A stretch of DNA of 64,000 nt from positions 1-64,000 of the forward strand of contig JAUNCZ010000001.1 of NCBI GenBank assembly GCA_030526405.1. The letters are read 5' to 3'. Within the stretch, counting starts at the first letter, position 1. Each line of letters opens with the position of its first letter. This stretch comes from Lachnospiraceae bacterium (lineage in GTDB: Bacteria > Bacillota > Clostridia > Lachnospirales > Lachnospiraceae). Positions 42,720-50,996 of this stretch are shown here, piece after piece. Below the pieces are notes generated by a model that saw only the letters and a program-made list of their open reading frames with translations, had not been told where the DNA came from and did not search any database. A program made the position numbers and the translations under genes.

Positions 42720-43571
42720 ATGAGAATATGGCTGACCAGACATGGACAGACAAATCTGAATAAAAAGAAACTGATGCAGGGGCTCACAGACGAACCTCTG
42801 AATGCTACCGGAATTGCTCAGGCAAGGGCTGCCAGGGAGCGGATTGGCAGTATTGTCTTTGATGCTGTATATGCCAGCCCTCTGGACAGAGCGATCCACA
42901 CCGCATCCATCATCGGCAATGTGGACAGAGAATCTGTGATCATTGACCAGCGGATCATCGAGGCGGATTTTGGAAAATATGAGCAGTCAAAATACTATCT
43001 CATGGGACCGGCTATGACTCTGTACTGGGCCTGGCCGGAGCGGATGCCTGCGCCGAAAACGGTGGAGACCATTCAGTCCATGGTGGAAAGAAGCTCTGAT
43101 TTTCTGCGGGAGCTGGAGCAGAAGGGATATCAGGATGTGCTGGTAGCCTGCCACGGAGGAATCATCCGTGCCCTCTCCGGATATCTGGAGGATCGGGAAA
43201 ATGGCATCAAATGGCGCCCGAAACCACATAACTGTGAGATCCGGGTGTATGAATCCCTGAAGGGAAAGCACCGCTTTCTTGGTGCCTTCGGAAAGGATAC
43301 AGAGCCCTCTGAGGAGCTGGTGACTCTTGTGAGAGAACTGGCGGAAAAGGGCGCTGCCATGGCCTCTGCCCAGGGGCAGGCAAAGCCGGGACAGAGCACC
43401 GTAAACAATGGCCGCTGTGCCTGCTGCGGCAGTCCGATTTCTGAAAGATATGAGATCTGTCAGGTATGTGGCTGGGAGGATGACCCTGTTCAGAACAGGG
43501 ATCCGGAATTTTCCGGCGGTGCCAACAGAGAGTGTCTGAAGGAGTATCGGAAGAACTGGGAACAGAAATAG
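42720..43571 (+). CDS. Histidine phosphatase fused to a CPCC zinc-binding-like domain
   Basis: A 283-residue fusion. Residues 1-190 are a histidine phosphatase (phosphoglycerate-mutase superfamily) with catalytic His in TRHGQTN, Arg in SPLDRAIHTA, Glu in EADFGKYE and the second His in VACHGGIIRA. After an Ala/Gln-rich linker, residues about 232-283 match the Cys-rich CPCC domain: CACCGSPISERYEICQVCGW, then EDDPVQNRDPEFSGGAN. The CPCC domain usually occurs alone or in small proteins and its role is unknown. The pairing suggests zinc-dependent binding or regulation of the phosphatase. Confidence 0.85.
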   Translation: MRIWLTRHGQTNLNKKKLMQGLTDEPLNATGIAQARAARERIGSIVFDAVYASPLDRAIHTASIIGNVDRESVIIDQRIIEADFGKYEQSKYYLMGPAMTLYWAWPERMPAPKTVETIQSMVERSSDFLRELEQKGYQDVLVACHGGIIRALSGYLEDRENGIKWRPKPHNCEIRVYESLKGKHRFLGAFGKDTEPSEELVTLVRELAEKGAAMASAQGQAKPGQSTVNNGRCACCGSPISERYEICQVCGWEDDPVQNRDPEFSGGANRECLKEYRKNWEQK

Positions 43572-43614
43572 AATCCATAACAGAAAACGGATCTGAAAAA
43601 GATTTGTGGGATAA

Positions 43615-43655
43615 AAAAATGACCAATGGCTGAGATGAACCACTGGTCATTTTTG
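43615..43655. terminator. Bidirectional terminator between the phosphatase and methyltransferase genes
   Basis: AAAAATGACCAATGG and CCACTGGTCATTTTT form a long stem between converging genes, with A/T runs on both sides. Confidence 0.85.
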
Positions 43656-43673
43656 CTTTTTGGGAATTGTCTG

Positions 43674-44834
43674 TCAGCTCAGCTCCAGAGTGATAAAGCC
43701 GGCGGCGGCATCCCGCTCCCGATCCTCCTTCAGAAGAGTTTCTGCCTCAGGTTTCTGGGAAATGGGGTAGATTCCCATTCTTGAGAAAGACAGATTTTTC
43801 TGATAAAGAATGAAGAAATCCTCTCTGTCTTTATAATCACAGATAAAGAACTGTCCTGTCTGATCCTTGGTGACAGGATGGCTGGTTACATAGCCCTTTC
43901 TGTTTCCTGCCTCACAGAGCTCCAGCATAAAGTCAGCCTCGGCATTTTTGTAGCCCTCATTGCCGGAACCGGCAAAATACATGGAAGACCACTGGGAGAA
44001 GAGACGGGAATAGCTTACAGGTGTTGGTGTTTTTCTGGTTACAAAGGCTGTGTAGAGATCATCCAGTTTCATATCCCCCTCCCGGCAGGAAAGAAACTGG
44101 AAATCAGTCAGCTCCATACCGGAGAGACGAAGCAGATCCAGCATGGCCAGGGAAGACACATCCTCCTTATCCATATCCATTACGATCAGATTTCCGGAGG
44201 GGGCTGTAAGAGATGCCAGCAGCTCCATCTGCTCTCTGTACTGTGTTTTCTTTGTCTCCAGCTGCTGAGAAAATGCCTGGAACCGGCAGTTCACAGGGGA
44301 GCAGTTTTCATCCAGAATGCGCAGAGCCAGAACAGTGTCAAACTGTTTGTCCTTCAGACTGGAATAGTTTCCCTCCATAAATACCACATTGTCCAGATTC
44401 AGCTTTGTTCTGAGCTGTTTTGCCACAGCAATGCCGTTGGCGGAGAGATCCACAGCAAGGAAGGTGCTCTCCGGCAGAATGCTGGCCAGAAAACAGGTAA
44501 TGATTCCGTTTCCGCAGCCGATATCCAGAACAGTCTTACCGATATGACGGCGGATACTGTTGAGCCATGCACAGGTGGTGCGGATGATCTCGCCGTCCTG
44601 GAAGCAGCTCATCAGCATGCTGAAGTCATAATCAGAATGAATAAAATCATTGCGCTCTGTGTTGATGCAGTTGTTTCCATTTTTCATCTGGATGGTGTCG
44701 AAGGCGCCTCGTATGTTCCGTGCACCCTCTGCCCCGTACATCTCTGTAAGAAGCTGTTTCAGATTGTCCTTTTTCTTAATATTGACCTTGTTTAAGTAAG
44801 CGGTCACCACATTTTTCTTTTTTCCAGAAGCCAT
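43674..44834 (-). CDS. Class I SAM-dependent methyltransferase
   Basis: A 386-residue protein. The middle third is a Rossmann-type methyltransferase with TVLDIGCGNGIITCFLAS (motif I), FLAVDLSANGI (acidic motif II) and FDTVLALRIL. The first 100 residues (basic, helical) and the C-terminal 100 residues are not recognised. The methyl acceptor is unknown. It lies convergent to the phosphatase gene with a shared terminator. Confidence 0.78.
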   Translation of the reverse strand: MASGKKKNVVTAYLNKVNIKKKDNLKQLLTEMYGAEGARNIRGAFDTIQMKNGNNCINTERNDFIHSDYDFSMLMSCFQDGEIIRTTCAWLNSIRRHIGKTVLDIGCGNGIITCFLASILPESTFLAVDLSANGIAVAKQLRTKLNLDNVVFMEGNYSSLKDKQFDTVLALRILDENCSPVNCRFQAFSQQLETKKTQYREQMELLASLTAPSGNLIVMDMDKEDVSSLAMLDLLRLSGMELTDFQFLSCREGDMKLDDLYTAFVTRKTPTPVSYSRLFSQWSSMYFAGSGNEGYKNAEADFMLELCEAGNRKGYVTSHPVTKDQTGQFFICDYKDREDFFILYQKNLSFSRMGIYPISQKPEAETLLKEDRERDAAAGFITLELS

Positions 44835-45161
44835 TTTTCAGGTTCTCCTTTACCATATCAGTATCCCACAGACAGCCCCGGAGCATGGCTCTGACGGCTG
44901 TGTGATTCTGCTCTTATTATCGCAGAAATGAAGAAAAAACTCAATCCGACAGGTGTAATATGATGCATTTTTGGATGAAATACCCCGTTGCATGTTGGAA
45001 AAATGCATAAATATACATAAGAAACTGCATAAATACAACACTGTTCTCTTCTTCACCCTTTTAATTTCAACATCTCTGTGCTATACTTCCAGGTACTGAC
45101 AACAAAACACAGTGCAGAGGCGCTGTATATTACATAATAGAAGAAACAGGAGTGAAAGATT
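44835..45161. other. Intergenic region with short repeats before the Lon-like ATPase gene
   Basis: A 327-bp AT-rich divergent gap. It contains ATGCATTTTT (near 44963) and its complement AAAAATGCAT (near 44999), and two direct copies of TGCATAAATA about 23 bp apart (near 45003 and 45026). A TATACT -10-like box lies near 45082. No gene was found. Confidence 0.45.
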
Positions 45162-46652
45162 ATGCCAGTTTTTGATTTCAGCAGTTCACCAAAGGGAACT
45201 ACCGTGGAAACAGAATGTACCTATACTGTATTCCGCTCCAATGAGGAGACCACCTCTCCGGAGAAGCCCATCATGGTTCTTGATAACAGTAAAAGACAGT
45301 GGGAACATCATTCCCTTGGAAGCTTTAACAATCCAGCAAAGAGAACCTCCTTCGAGTTTAAGATTGAGGGTGGAAATATGTCTGCAGATATCCTGCAGAT
45401 CGATGCCCGTTTTACAAGTCTGTTAAAATGGCTGGGAGAGCATCATATTCCGGTGCTTCTCTCCGGTAAAAACAGAGAGGATGGCTACGCAGTATACAAG
45501 ATCCGGGAGACCACACTGGCGGGAGGAGCAAAGCTTTCTGCCTCAGACGGTTTTCTGCAGTTTATGATCGAACGCCTTCTGGCCAGTGATGCACCGGAGG
45601 ATATCACGCCGGAGGATGAGGACAAGGAGGAAGAGGGAGATGATATGAAGCTTACCAGTCTTCAGAGCATCTCTGACTTCATGATGTGTGCCGGACGCAC
45701 CCTTCCTGATAATATCCGTCTCTGGGCAAGAAGAAACCTGGCAGTGGCAAAATCCCATGAGGTAACCCAGGAGGAGCGCCGCCATGCACAGCGTGCCCTG
45801 TCCATCATGATGAACATCCAGTGGAAGAATAACTATTTCCCATCCATCGATCCTGTAGCGGCAAGAAGGATTCTGGATGAAGAGCTGTACGGAATGGAGA
45901 AGGTAAAACAGCGTATTATGGAGACCGTTATCCAGATTAACCGTACCCATACTCTTCCGGCTTATGGTCTGCTGCTGGCGGGACCTGCAGGAACAGGAAA
46001 ATCACAGATTGCCTATGCGGTAGCCCGTATTCTGAAACTGCCATGGACCACACTGGATATGAGTTCCATCAACGATCCTGAGCAGCTGACAGGAAGTTCC
46101 CGTATCTATGCCAACGCAAAACCGGGTATCATTATGGAAGCATTTTCCATGGCAGGAGAGTCCAATCTTGTATTTATTATCAATGAGCTGGATAAGGCGA
46201 ATTCCGGAAAAGGCAACGGAAATCCTGCAGATGTTCTTCTGACACTGCTGGATAATCTTGGATTTACCGATAACTATATTGAGTGTATGATCCCTACTGG
46301 CGGTGTCTATCCAATTGCCACCGCCAACGACAAGAACATGATCAGTGCGCCTCTGATGTCCCGATTTGCTGTCATCGATATTCCGGATTACACCATTGAA
46401 GAGAAGAAGATCATCTTCTCCCGTTTCGCCCTTCCGAAGGTTCTGAAGAGAATGGGACTTCGTGACGGCGAGGTGGTGGTGCCTGAGGATGCACTGGATA
46501 AGGTGATGGAACTGTACAGACACACCAGCGGAATCCGTGATCTGGAGCAGGCAGCAGAGCATATGGCAGCCAACGCCCTGTATCAGATTGAGGTGGATCA
46601 GCTGGAGCGGGTGGTATTTACACCTGCCATGGTGGAGCAGCTGCTGGGATAA
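45162..46652 (+). CDS. Lon-like AAA+ ATPase without a protease domain
   Basis: A 496-residue protein. The first 230 residues are unassigned, with an acidic patch (EDEDKEEEGDD) near 150. A linker like that of Lon (LDEELYGMEKVKQRIMETVI) leads into the AAA+ domain with Walker A GPAGTGKSQ, ATANDKN (sensor 1) and a Lon-like lid with SGIRDLEQA (sensor 2). The Walker B is NELDK where Lon has DEIDK. The C-terminal Ser/Lys protease domain of Lon is missing. It may act as an unfoldase or remodeller for an unknown partner. Confidence 0.8.
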   Translation: MPVFDFSSSPKGTTVETECTYTVFRSNEETTSPEKPIMVLDNSKRQWEHHSLGSFNNPAKRTSFEFKIEGGNMSADILQIDARFTSLLKWLGEHHIPVLLSGKNREDGYAVYKIRETTLAGGAKLSASDGFLQFMIERLLASDAPEDITPEDEDKEEEGDDMKLTSLQSISDFMMCAGRTLPDNIRLWARRNLAVAKSHEVTQEERRHAQRALSIMMNIQWKNNYFPSIDPVAARRILDEELYGMEKVKQRIMETVIQINRTHTLPAYGLLLAGPAGTGKSQIAYAVARILKLPWTTLDMSSINDPEQLTGSSRIYANAKPGIIMEAFSMAGESNLVFIINELDKANSGKGNGNPADVLLTLLDNLGFTDNYIECMIPTGGVYPIATANDKNMISAPLMSRFAVIDIPDYTIEEKKIIFSRFALPKVLKRMGLRDGEVVVPEDALDKVMELYRHTSGIRDLEQAAEHMAANALYQIEVDQLERVVFTPAMVEQLLG

Positions 46653-46653
46653 A

Positions 46654-46703
46654 TGCTTCCTTCGCAGGGATACATACCCCTGTTACCGATGGGGCGGAAG
46701 TCT
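46654..46703 (+). other. Structured 3' region after the Lon-like ATPase gene
   Basis: CTTCC/GGAAG can close a region holding CAGGG/CCCTG and CCCC/GGGG pairs. There is no T-tract. It may be a 3' stabiliser. Transcription of the T-box leader starts about 60 bp later. Confidence 0.35.
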
Positions 46704-46732
46704 AAGGATATAGCACACAGGCGAATAGACTG

Positions 46733-46760
46733 TTGACAAATAAAATATTTGTTGTAAGAT
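46733..46760 (+). promoter_or_regulatory. Promoter of the T-box/thrS transcript
   Basis: TTGACA (46733-46738), a 16-bp spacer and TAAGAT (46755-46760). Confidence 0.7.
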
Positions 46761-46765
46761 AGGAA

Positions 46766-47057
46766 CCATACAGCAGAGATGCAGATCTCTGTAGCAACCG
46801 ATCCTGTGTAAAAAGCGTTGAGGAGAAGAGTAGATTGCGGATAAACCAACAGAGAGAGATACGGATGTTGAGAGTATCTCAGGCGGAACGCAGTTGAAGA
46901 CCAGCTCTGAGCGGCCCCAATCCGGCCCGGTGACTCCGTTATCGTCTAATGAGTGGTTTCTATATGTTCAGTAATATAGAAGCAATCAGGGTGGAACCGC
47001 GAGTTTGAATGTCAGCTCGTCCCTTGTAGTCAGTGATTACATGGGACGGGCTTTTTG
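46766..47057 (+). ncRNA. T-box riboswitch (threonine) upstream of thrS
   Basis: A tRNA-sensing leader that switches between a terminator and antiterminator. The T-box core AGGGTGGAACCGCG is at 46988-47001. In the Stem I specifier loop (TTGAAGACCAGCTCTG) the codon ACC at 46900-46902 fits threonine. The terminator is formed by CTCGTCCC...GGGACGGG (about 47016-47051) plus five Ts. Uncharged tRNA-Thr would bind the leader and allow read-through into thrS. Confidence 0.93.
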
Positions 47058-47121
47058 ATTTACGCGGGCAACGAGCCAAAGTCCGTGCCTGCACGAGACC
47101 CTGGCGACTGCCGCGATAACC

Positions 47122-47148
47122 TGAGAAACTTGCAAAGCGTGTTTCTCA
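47122..47148 (+). promoter_or_regulatory. Hairpin between the T-box terminator and thrS
   Basis: TGAGAAAC (47122-47129) / GTTTCTCA (47141-47148), lying 33 bp before the thrS start. It is not part of the standard T-box and could affect mRNA stability. Confidence 0.35.
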
Positions 47149-47180
47149 TCGTTTAACAGGAAATATAGGAGGATATACAG

Positions 47181-49136
47181 ATGAAAATCACATTAAAAGA
47201 TGGCTCTGTTAAAGAGTATGCACAGAGCATGACTGTACTGGATATCGCAAAGGATATCAGTGAAGGTCTTGGAAGAGCAACTGTTGCCGGTCAGGTAAAC
47301 GGCGAGGTGGTGGATCTTCGCACTGAGCTTACAGAGGACTGTGAGCTGAATATCATCACAGCAAATGATCCTGAGGGACTTCGTGTTCTTCGTCACACCT
47401 GCTCCCATGTAATGGCAGAGGCTGTAAAAAATCTGTTCCCAACAGCAAAGCTGGCCATCGGACCGGCCATTGATGATGGCTTCTACTATGATTTCGAGGT
47501 GGAGGCACCATTTTCAAGAGAGGATCTTGATGCCATCGAGAAAGAGATGAAAAAGATCATCAAAAAGGGAAACAAGCTGACATCTTACACACTGCCAAGA
47601 GCAGAGGCTATTGCCATGATGGAGGAGAAGGGTGAGCCATTTAAGGTGGAGCTGATCCAGGATCTTCCTGAGGATGCACAGATTTCCTTCTATGATCAGG
47701 GTGGATTTGTGGATCTCTGTGCAGGACCTCATATGCAGAGCACAAAGAATATCAAGGCATATAAGCTGCTTTCTTCCTCCATGGCTTACTGGAGAGGCGA
47801 TGAGAAAAAAGCAAGACTGCAGAGAATCTATGCGACAGCATTTGCAAACAAAGAGGATCTGGCTGCCTACATGGAGCACCTTGAGGATATCAAGATGCGC
47901 GACCACAACAAGCTGGGCCGTGAGATGGAGCTGTTTACCACTGTTGATGTAATCGGACAGGGTCTGCCTCTGATGCTGCCGAAGGGAACAAAGATGATTC
48001 AGAAGCTGCAGAGATGGATCGAGGATCTGGAGGATAAAGAGTGGGGCTATGTCCGCACAAAGACTCCTCTGATGGCTAAGAGTGATCTGTACAAGATTTC
48101 CGGTCACTGGGATCATTACCTGGATGGAATGTTTGTTCTCGGTGATCCGCAGGATAAAGAATGCATGGCACTTCGTCCAATGACCTGTCCATTCCAGTAT
48201 TTTGTATACAAAAACTCTCAGAAATCCTACCGTGATCTTCCATACAGAATGGGAGAGACCTCCACTCTGTTCAGAAATGAGGACTCCGGCGAGATGCACG
48301 GACTGACTCGTGTACGTCAGTTTACAATCTCTGAGGGACATAATGTAATCCGTCCTGATCAGGCTGTTGAGGAGCTGCAGAGCTGTCTGGAGCTGGCAAT
48401 CCACATTCTCACCACTCTGGGACTGCAGAATGATGTAACTTACCGTCTGTCCAAATGGGATCCAACCAACACAGAGAAATATCTGGGAGATGAGGAGTAC
48501 TGGGAGAGCACCCAGGGCGTTCTTCGTGAGATCCTGCAGAAGAACAATGTACCATTTGTTGAGGCAGAGGGCGAGGCAGCCTTCTACGGACCAAAGGTAG
48601 ATATCCAGGCTAAGAACGTATACGGAAAAGAAGATACAATGATCACCATCCAGCTGGATTGTGCCATTGCAGATAAATTTGATATGTACTATATCGATCA
48701 GAATGGTGATAAGGTACGTCCATATATCATCCACAGAACCTCTCTGGGCTGCTACGAGAGAACACTGGCATGGCTGATCGAGAAATATGCAGGAAAATTC
48801 CCAACCTGGCTGTGTCCTGAGCAGGTACGTGTGCTTCCAATCTCTGAGAAGTATATGGACTATGCAGAGCAGGTTCGCAAAGAGCTGGCTAAGAATGACA
48901 TCGATGTAACTGTGGACGGAAGAAGCGAGAAGCTGGGATTCAAGATCCGTGAGGCTCGTCTGGCCCGTGTTCCATACTTCCTGGTTGTGGGAGCACAGGA
49001 GGAAGCTGACGGAACAGTTGCAGTTAAGAGCCGCTATGCCGGTGATGAGGGCGTTCAGCCACTGCAGAAATTTATCGATGACATCTGCCGCGAGATCCGT
49101 ACAAAGGAGATCCGTCAGGTGGTAACTGAGCAGTAA
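47181..49136 (+). CDS. thrS: Threonyl-tRNA synthetase
   Basis: Class II synthetase that charges tRNA-Thr. The 651 residues show the usual layout: TGS domain (1-60), editing domain with zinc-binding HTCSHVMAEAV, catalytic core with motif 2 (GLTRVRQFTISEGH) and motif 3 (GCYERTLAWLIE), and the anticodon-binding domain (about 545-651). Length is normal for the family. It is preceded by AGGAGG and regulated by the T-box upstream. Confidence 0.97.
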   Translation: MKITLKDGSVKEYAQSMTVLDIAKDISEGLGRATVAGQVNGEVVDLRTELTEDCELNIITANDPEGLRVLRHTCSHVMAEAVKNLFPTAKLAIGPAIDDGFYYDFEVEAPFSREDLDAIEKEMKKIIKKGNKLTSYTLPRAEAIAMMEEKGEPFKVELIQDLPEDAQISFYDQGGFVDLCAGPHMQSTKNIKAYKLLSSSMAYWRGDEKKARLQRIYATAFANKEDLAAYMEHLEDIKMRDHNKLGREMELFTTVDVIGQGLPLMLPKGTKMIQKLQRWIEDLEDKEWGYVRTKTPLMAKSDLYKISGHWDHYLDGMFVLGDPQDKECMALRPMTCPFQYFVYKNSQKSYRDLPYRMGETSTLFRNEDSGEMHGLTRVRQFTISEGHNVIRPDQAVEELQSCLELAIHILTTLGLQNDVTYRLSKWDPTNTEKYLGDEEYWESTQGVLREILQKNNVPFVEAEGEAAFYGPKVDIQAKNVYGKEDTMITIQLDCAIADKFDMYYIDQNGDKVRPYIIHRTSLGCYERTLAWLIEKYAGKFPTWLCPEQVRVLPISEKYMDYAEQVRKELAKNDIDVTVDGRSEKLGFKIREARLARVPYFLVVGAQEEADGTVAVKSRYAGDEGVQPLQKFIDDICREIRTKEIRQVVTEQ

Positions 49137-49226
49137 TATAGAAAAGACAGCTGGCTCTGTTGAGAGCAGGCTCATTTCAGAAGTATTTCGCCTCTGCTGA
49201 GGGGAATGTTGGAAAAGTAGTTTCGG

Positions 49227-49255
49227 TGGGCAGGTGTCCGGAAGATACCTGCCCA
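49227..49255 (+). terminator. Possible terminator after thrS
   Basis: TGGGCAGGT (49227-49235) / ACCTGCCCA (49247-49255) without a T-tract. It may instead be a 3' stabilising stem. Confidence 0.4.
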
Positions 49256-49294
49256 TCACAATAGGAATGTATGGAAAAAAGTGCAAATCCACCC

Positions 49295-49323
49295 TTGACA
49301 TACAGGTGATTGGATGCTAAGAT
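49295..49323 (+). promoter_or_regulatory. Promoter of the infC-rpmI-rplT operon
   Basis: TTGACA (49295-49300), a 17-bp spacer and TAAGAT (49318-49323). Transcription begins near 49330 and gives a leader of about 200 nt. Confidence 0.75.
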
Positions 49324-49329
49324 ACACAG

Positions 49330-49530
49330 GTGTGAAATGAAAGAAGAGTATCCACTCTCACCTTAGCGTACCTGATACGACTCGGGTTAATAATGGAAAG
49401 AGATCCTGATGCAGCTGGCATTCTTTTTCTGTGTATGAATGTGGATAGTCTGACTATCCGCTATTTTTTTGCTTCGGCAATGGGCGGATAAGACGCATGC
49501 AACTGCGAATTTGGATGGAGGTACACTACA
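49330..49530 (+). ncRNA. L20-type attenuator leader of the infC operon
   Basis: The leader contains an intrinsic terminator, GTGGATAGT (49441-49449) / ACTATCCGC (49453-49461) and seven Ts. An upstream segment TATCCAC (49349-49355) can pair with GTGGATA of the terminator arm, giving an alternative antiterminator. In Bacillus subtilis the equivalent infC leader is controlled by L20 binding. That link is inferred here from gene order and layout. Confidence 0.7.
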
Positions 49531-50040
49531 ATTAGCGATTTAATGATTAACGAGCAGATTCGTGACAAAGAAGTCCGTCTGATCGGCGAGAACGGAGATC
49601 AGCTGGGTATCATGTCTGCTAAAGAAGCTTATATGAAGGCTCAGGAAGCTGGTATGGATCTTGTAAAGATCGCTCCAATGGCGAAACCGCCGGTTTGTAA
49701 GATTGTGGACTATGGCAAGTTTAAATACGAACAGGCCAGAAAAGAGAAAGATGCCCGCAAAAAACAGAAGACCATTGAAATTAAAGAAGTTCGTCTCTCA
49801 CCGAACATCGATACAAATGATTTAAATACTAAAGTAGGTGCTGCTAGAAAATTCCTTGAGAAAGGAAATAAGGTGAAAATCACACTTCGCTTCCGCGGAC
49901 GTGAGATGGCACACATGAGCAGCAGCAAACACATTCTGGATGAATTTGCGGAGCAGCTGTCAGATATCGCGGTGATCGAGAAGGCACCGAAGGTAGAAGG
50001 CAGAAGCATGACCATGTTTTTAGCTGAAAAACGTAATTGA
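49531..50040 (+). CDS. infC: Translation initiation factor IF-3 (AUU start)
   Basis: IF-3 monitors initiation codon choice on the 30S subunit. The 169-residue protein has the N-domain INEQIRDKEVRLIGENGDQL and the C-domain with KVKITLRFRGREMAH. The start is taken as ATT at 49531 (ATT AGC GAT), nine bases after GGAGG at 49517-49521. The first ATG at 49543 is 21 bases from that site. AUU is the classical rare infC start, used for autoregulation. Confidence 0.95.
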   Translation: MSDLMINEQIRDKEVRLIGENGDQLGIMSAKEAYMKAQEAGMDLVKIAPMAKPPVCKIVDYGKFKYEQARKEKDARKKQKTIEIKEVRLSPNIDTNDLNTKVGAARKFLEKGNKVKITLRFRGREMAHMSSSKHILDEFAEQLSDIAVIEKAPKVEGRSMTMFLAEKRN

Positions 50041-50064
50041 TGACAATTAAGGAGGAAACAGACA

Positions 50065-50262
50065 ATGCCAAAGATGAAAACAAGCAGAGCTGCTGCAAAA
50101 CGTTTTAAAGTTACCGGATCCGGTAAATTAGTAAGAAATAAAGCTTACAAGAGACACATCCTTACCAAGAAAACAACCAAGAGAAAAAGAAATCTGAGAA
50201 AACAGATCGAGGTTGATTGCACAAACGTAAAGAGCATGAAGAAGATTTTACCTTATTTATAA
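50065..50262 (+). CDS. rpmI: 50S ribosomal protein L35
   Basis: A 65-residue basic large-subunit protein. It starts [20 protein letters not shown] and ends ILPYL, as the family does. It is the middle gene of the infC-rpmI-rplT operon with its own AAGGAGG, 24 bp after infC. Confidence 0.97.
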   Translation: MPKMKTSRAAAKRFKVTGSGKLVRNKAYKRHILTKKTTKRKRNLRKQIEVDCTNVKSMKKILPYL

Positions 50263-50285
50263 TTGGTTAAGGAGGAATAATAGAG

Positions 50286-50642
50286 ATGGCAAGAATTAAA
50301 GGCGGCTTAAACGCTAAGAAAAAACATAACAAAGTATTAAAACTGGCTAAAGGCTACAGAGGAGCAAGAAGCAAACAGTACAGAGTAGCAAAACAGTCCG
50401 TTATGCGTGCACTGACAAGCTCTTACGCTGGAAGAAAACAGAAAAAACGTCAGTTCCGTCAGCTGTGGATCGCTCGTATCAACGCTGCTGCAAGACTGAA
50501 TGGTCTTTCCTACAGCAAATTCATGTATGGTCTGAAACTTGCTAACGTAGATCTGAACCGTAAAGTTCTGTCTGATATGGCAATCAACGACAAAGAGGGA
50601 TTTGCAACACTGGCTGAGCTTGCAAAAAGCAAACTTGCTTAA
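50286..50642 (+). CDS. rplT: 50S ribosomal protein L20
   Basis: A 118-residue basic protein needed early in 50S assembly, with [20 protein letters not shown] and the typical [20 protein letters not shown] segment. In Bacillus free L20 binds the operon leader to lower expression. The leader at 49330 carries a matching attenuator layout. Translation starts 23 bp after rpmI. Confidence 0.97.
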   Translation: MARIKGGLNAKKKHNKVLKLAKGYRGARSKQYRVAKQSVMRALTSSYAGRKQKKRQFRQLWIARINAAARLNGLSYSKFMYGLKLANVDLNRKVLSDMAINDKEGFATLAELAKSKLA

Positions 50643-50670
50643 TTTGCTATAAGTTAAGATGAGAATTCAA

Positions 50671-50702
50671 GGGGGCTGTCGCTTGGGCGACGGTCCCTTT
50701 TT
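50671..50702 (+). terminator. Terminator of the infC operon
   Basis: GGGGGCTGTCGC (50671-50682) pairs with GCGACGGTCCC (50687-50697), followed by Ts. Repeat A2 begins six bases later. Confidence 0.88.
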
Positions 50703-50707
50703 CTGTC

Positions 50708-50891
50708 TTTATCTCAGTCGAGAAGACTCCCACCTCTATAGGTGGTGAGTGTTGACAAATTAGTCTCAGTGGGAGTCCAATCTCTGACTGAGATAAAACG
50801 CTCCGCGAGGATGCGCAGCGATTCTGAGGGGAAGATGTCAGCTAAAGCTGACCAGAATCGCGCGCCAAGTCTCCGCAAGCGTCGACTTGAA
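50708..50891 (-). repeat. Repeat A, copy 2 (inverted relative to copy 1)
   Basis: Reverse complement of 20440-20624 with about nine differences. All four hairpins are kept, including the long terminal stem TTTATCTCAGT (50708-50718) / ACTGAGATAAA (50787-50797). It lies just after the infC-operon terminator and about 105 bp before aroC. Confidence 0.85.
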
Positions 50892-50996
50892 CTTTTTTTA
50901 CTGACGAAAAGTGTTTTTCGCTGTATAATGTGAAATGAATATTTGCCGGGCAGAATACTTTTCTGCAATTCAGGCAAAAAAAGGAGAATAAACAGA

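Noticed and set aside
47514..49301. A 595-codon minus-strand frame opposite thrS
   Set aside because: Shadow of thrS. It has no start context and no domain.
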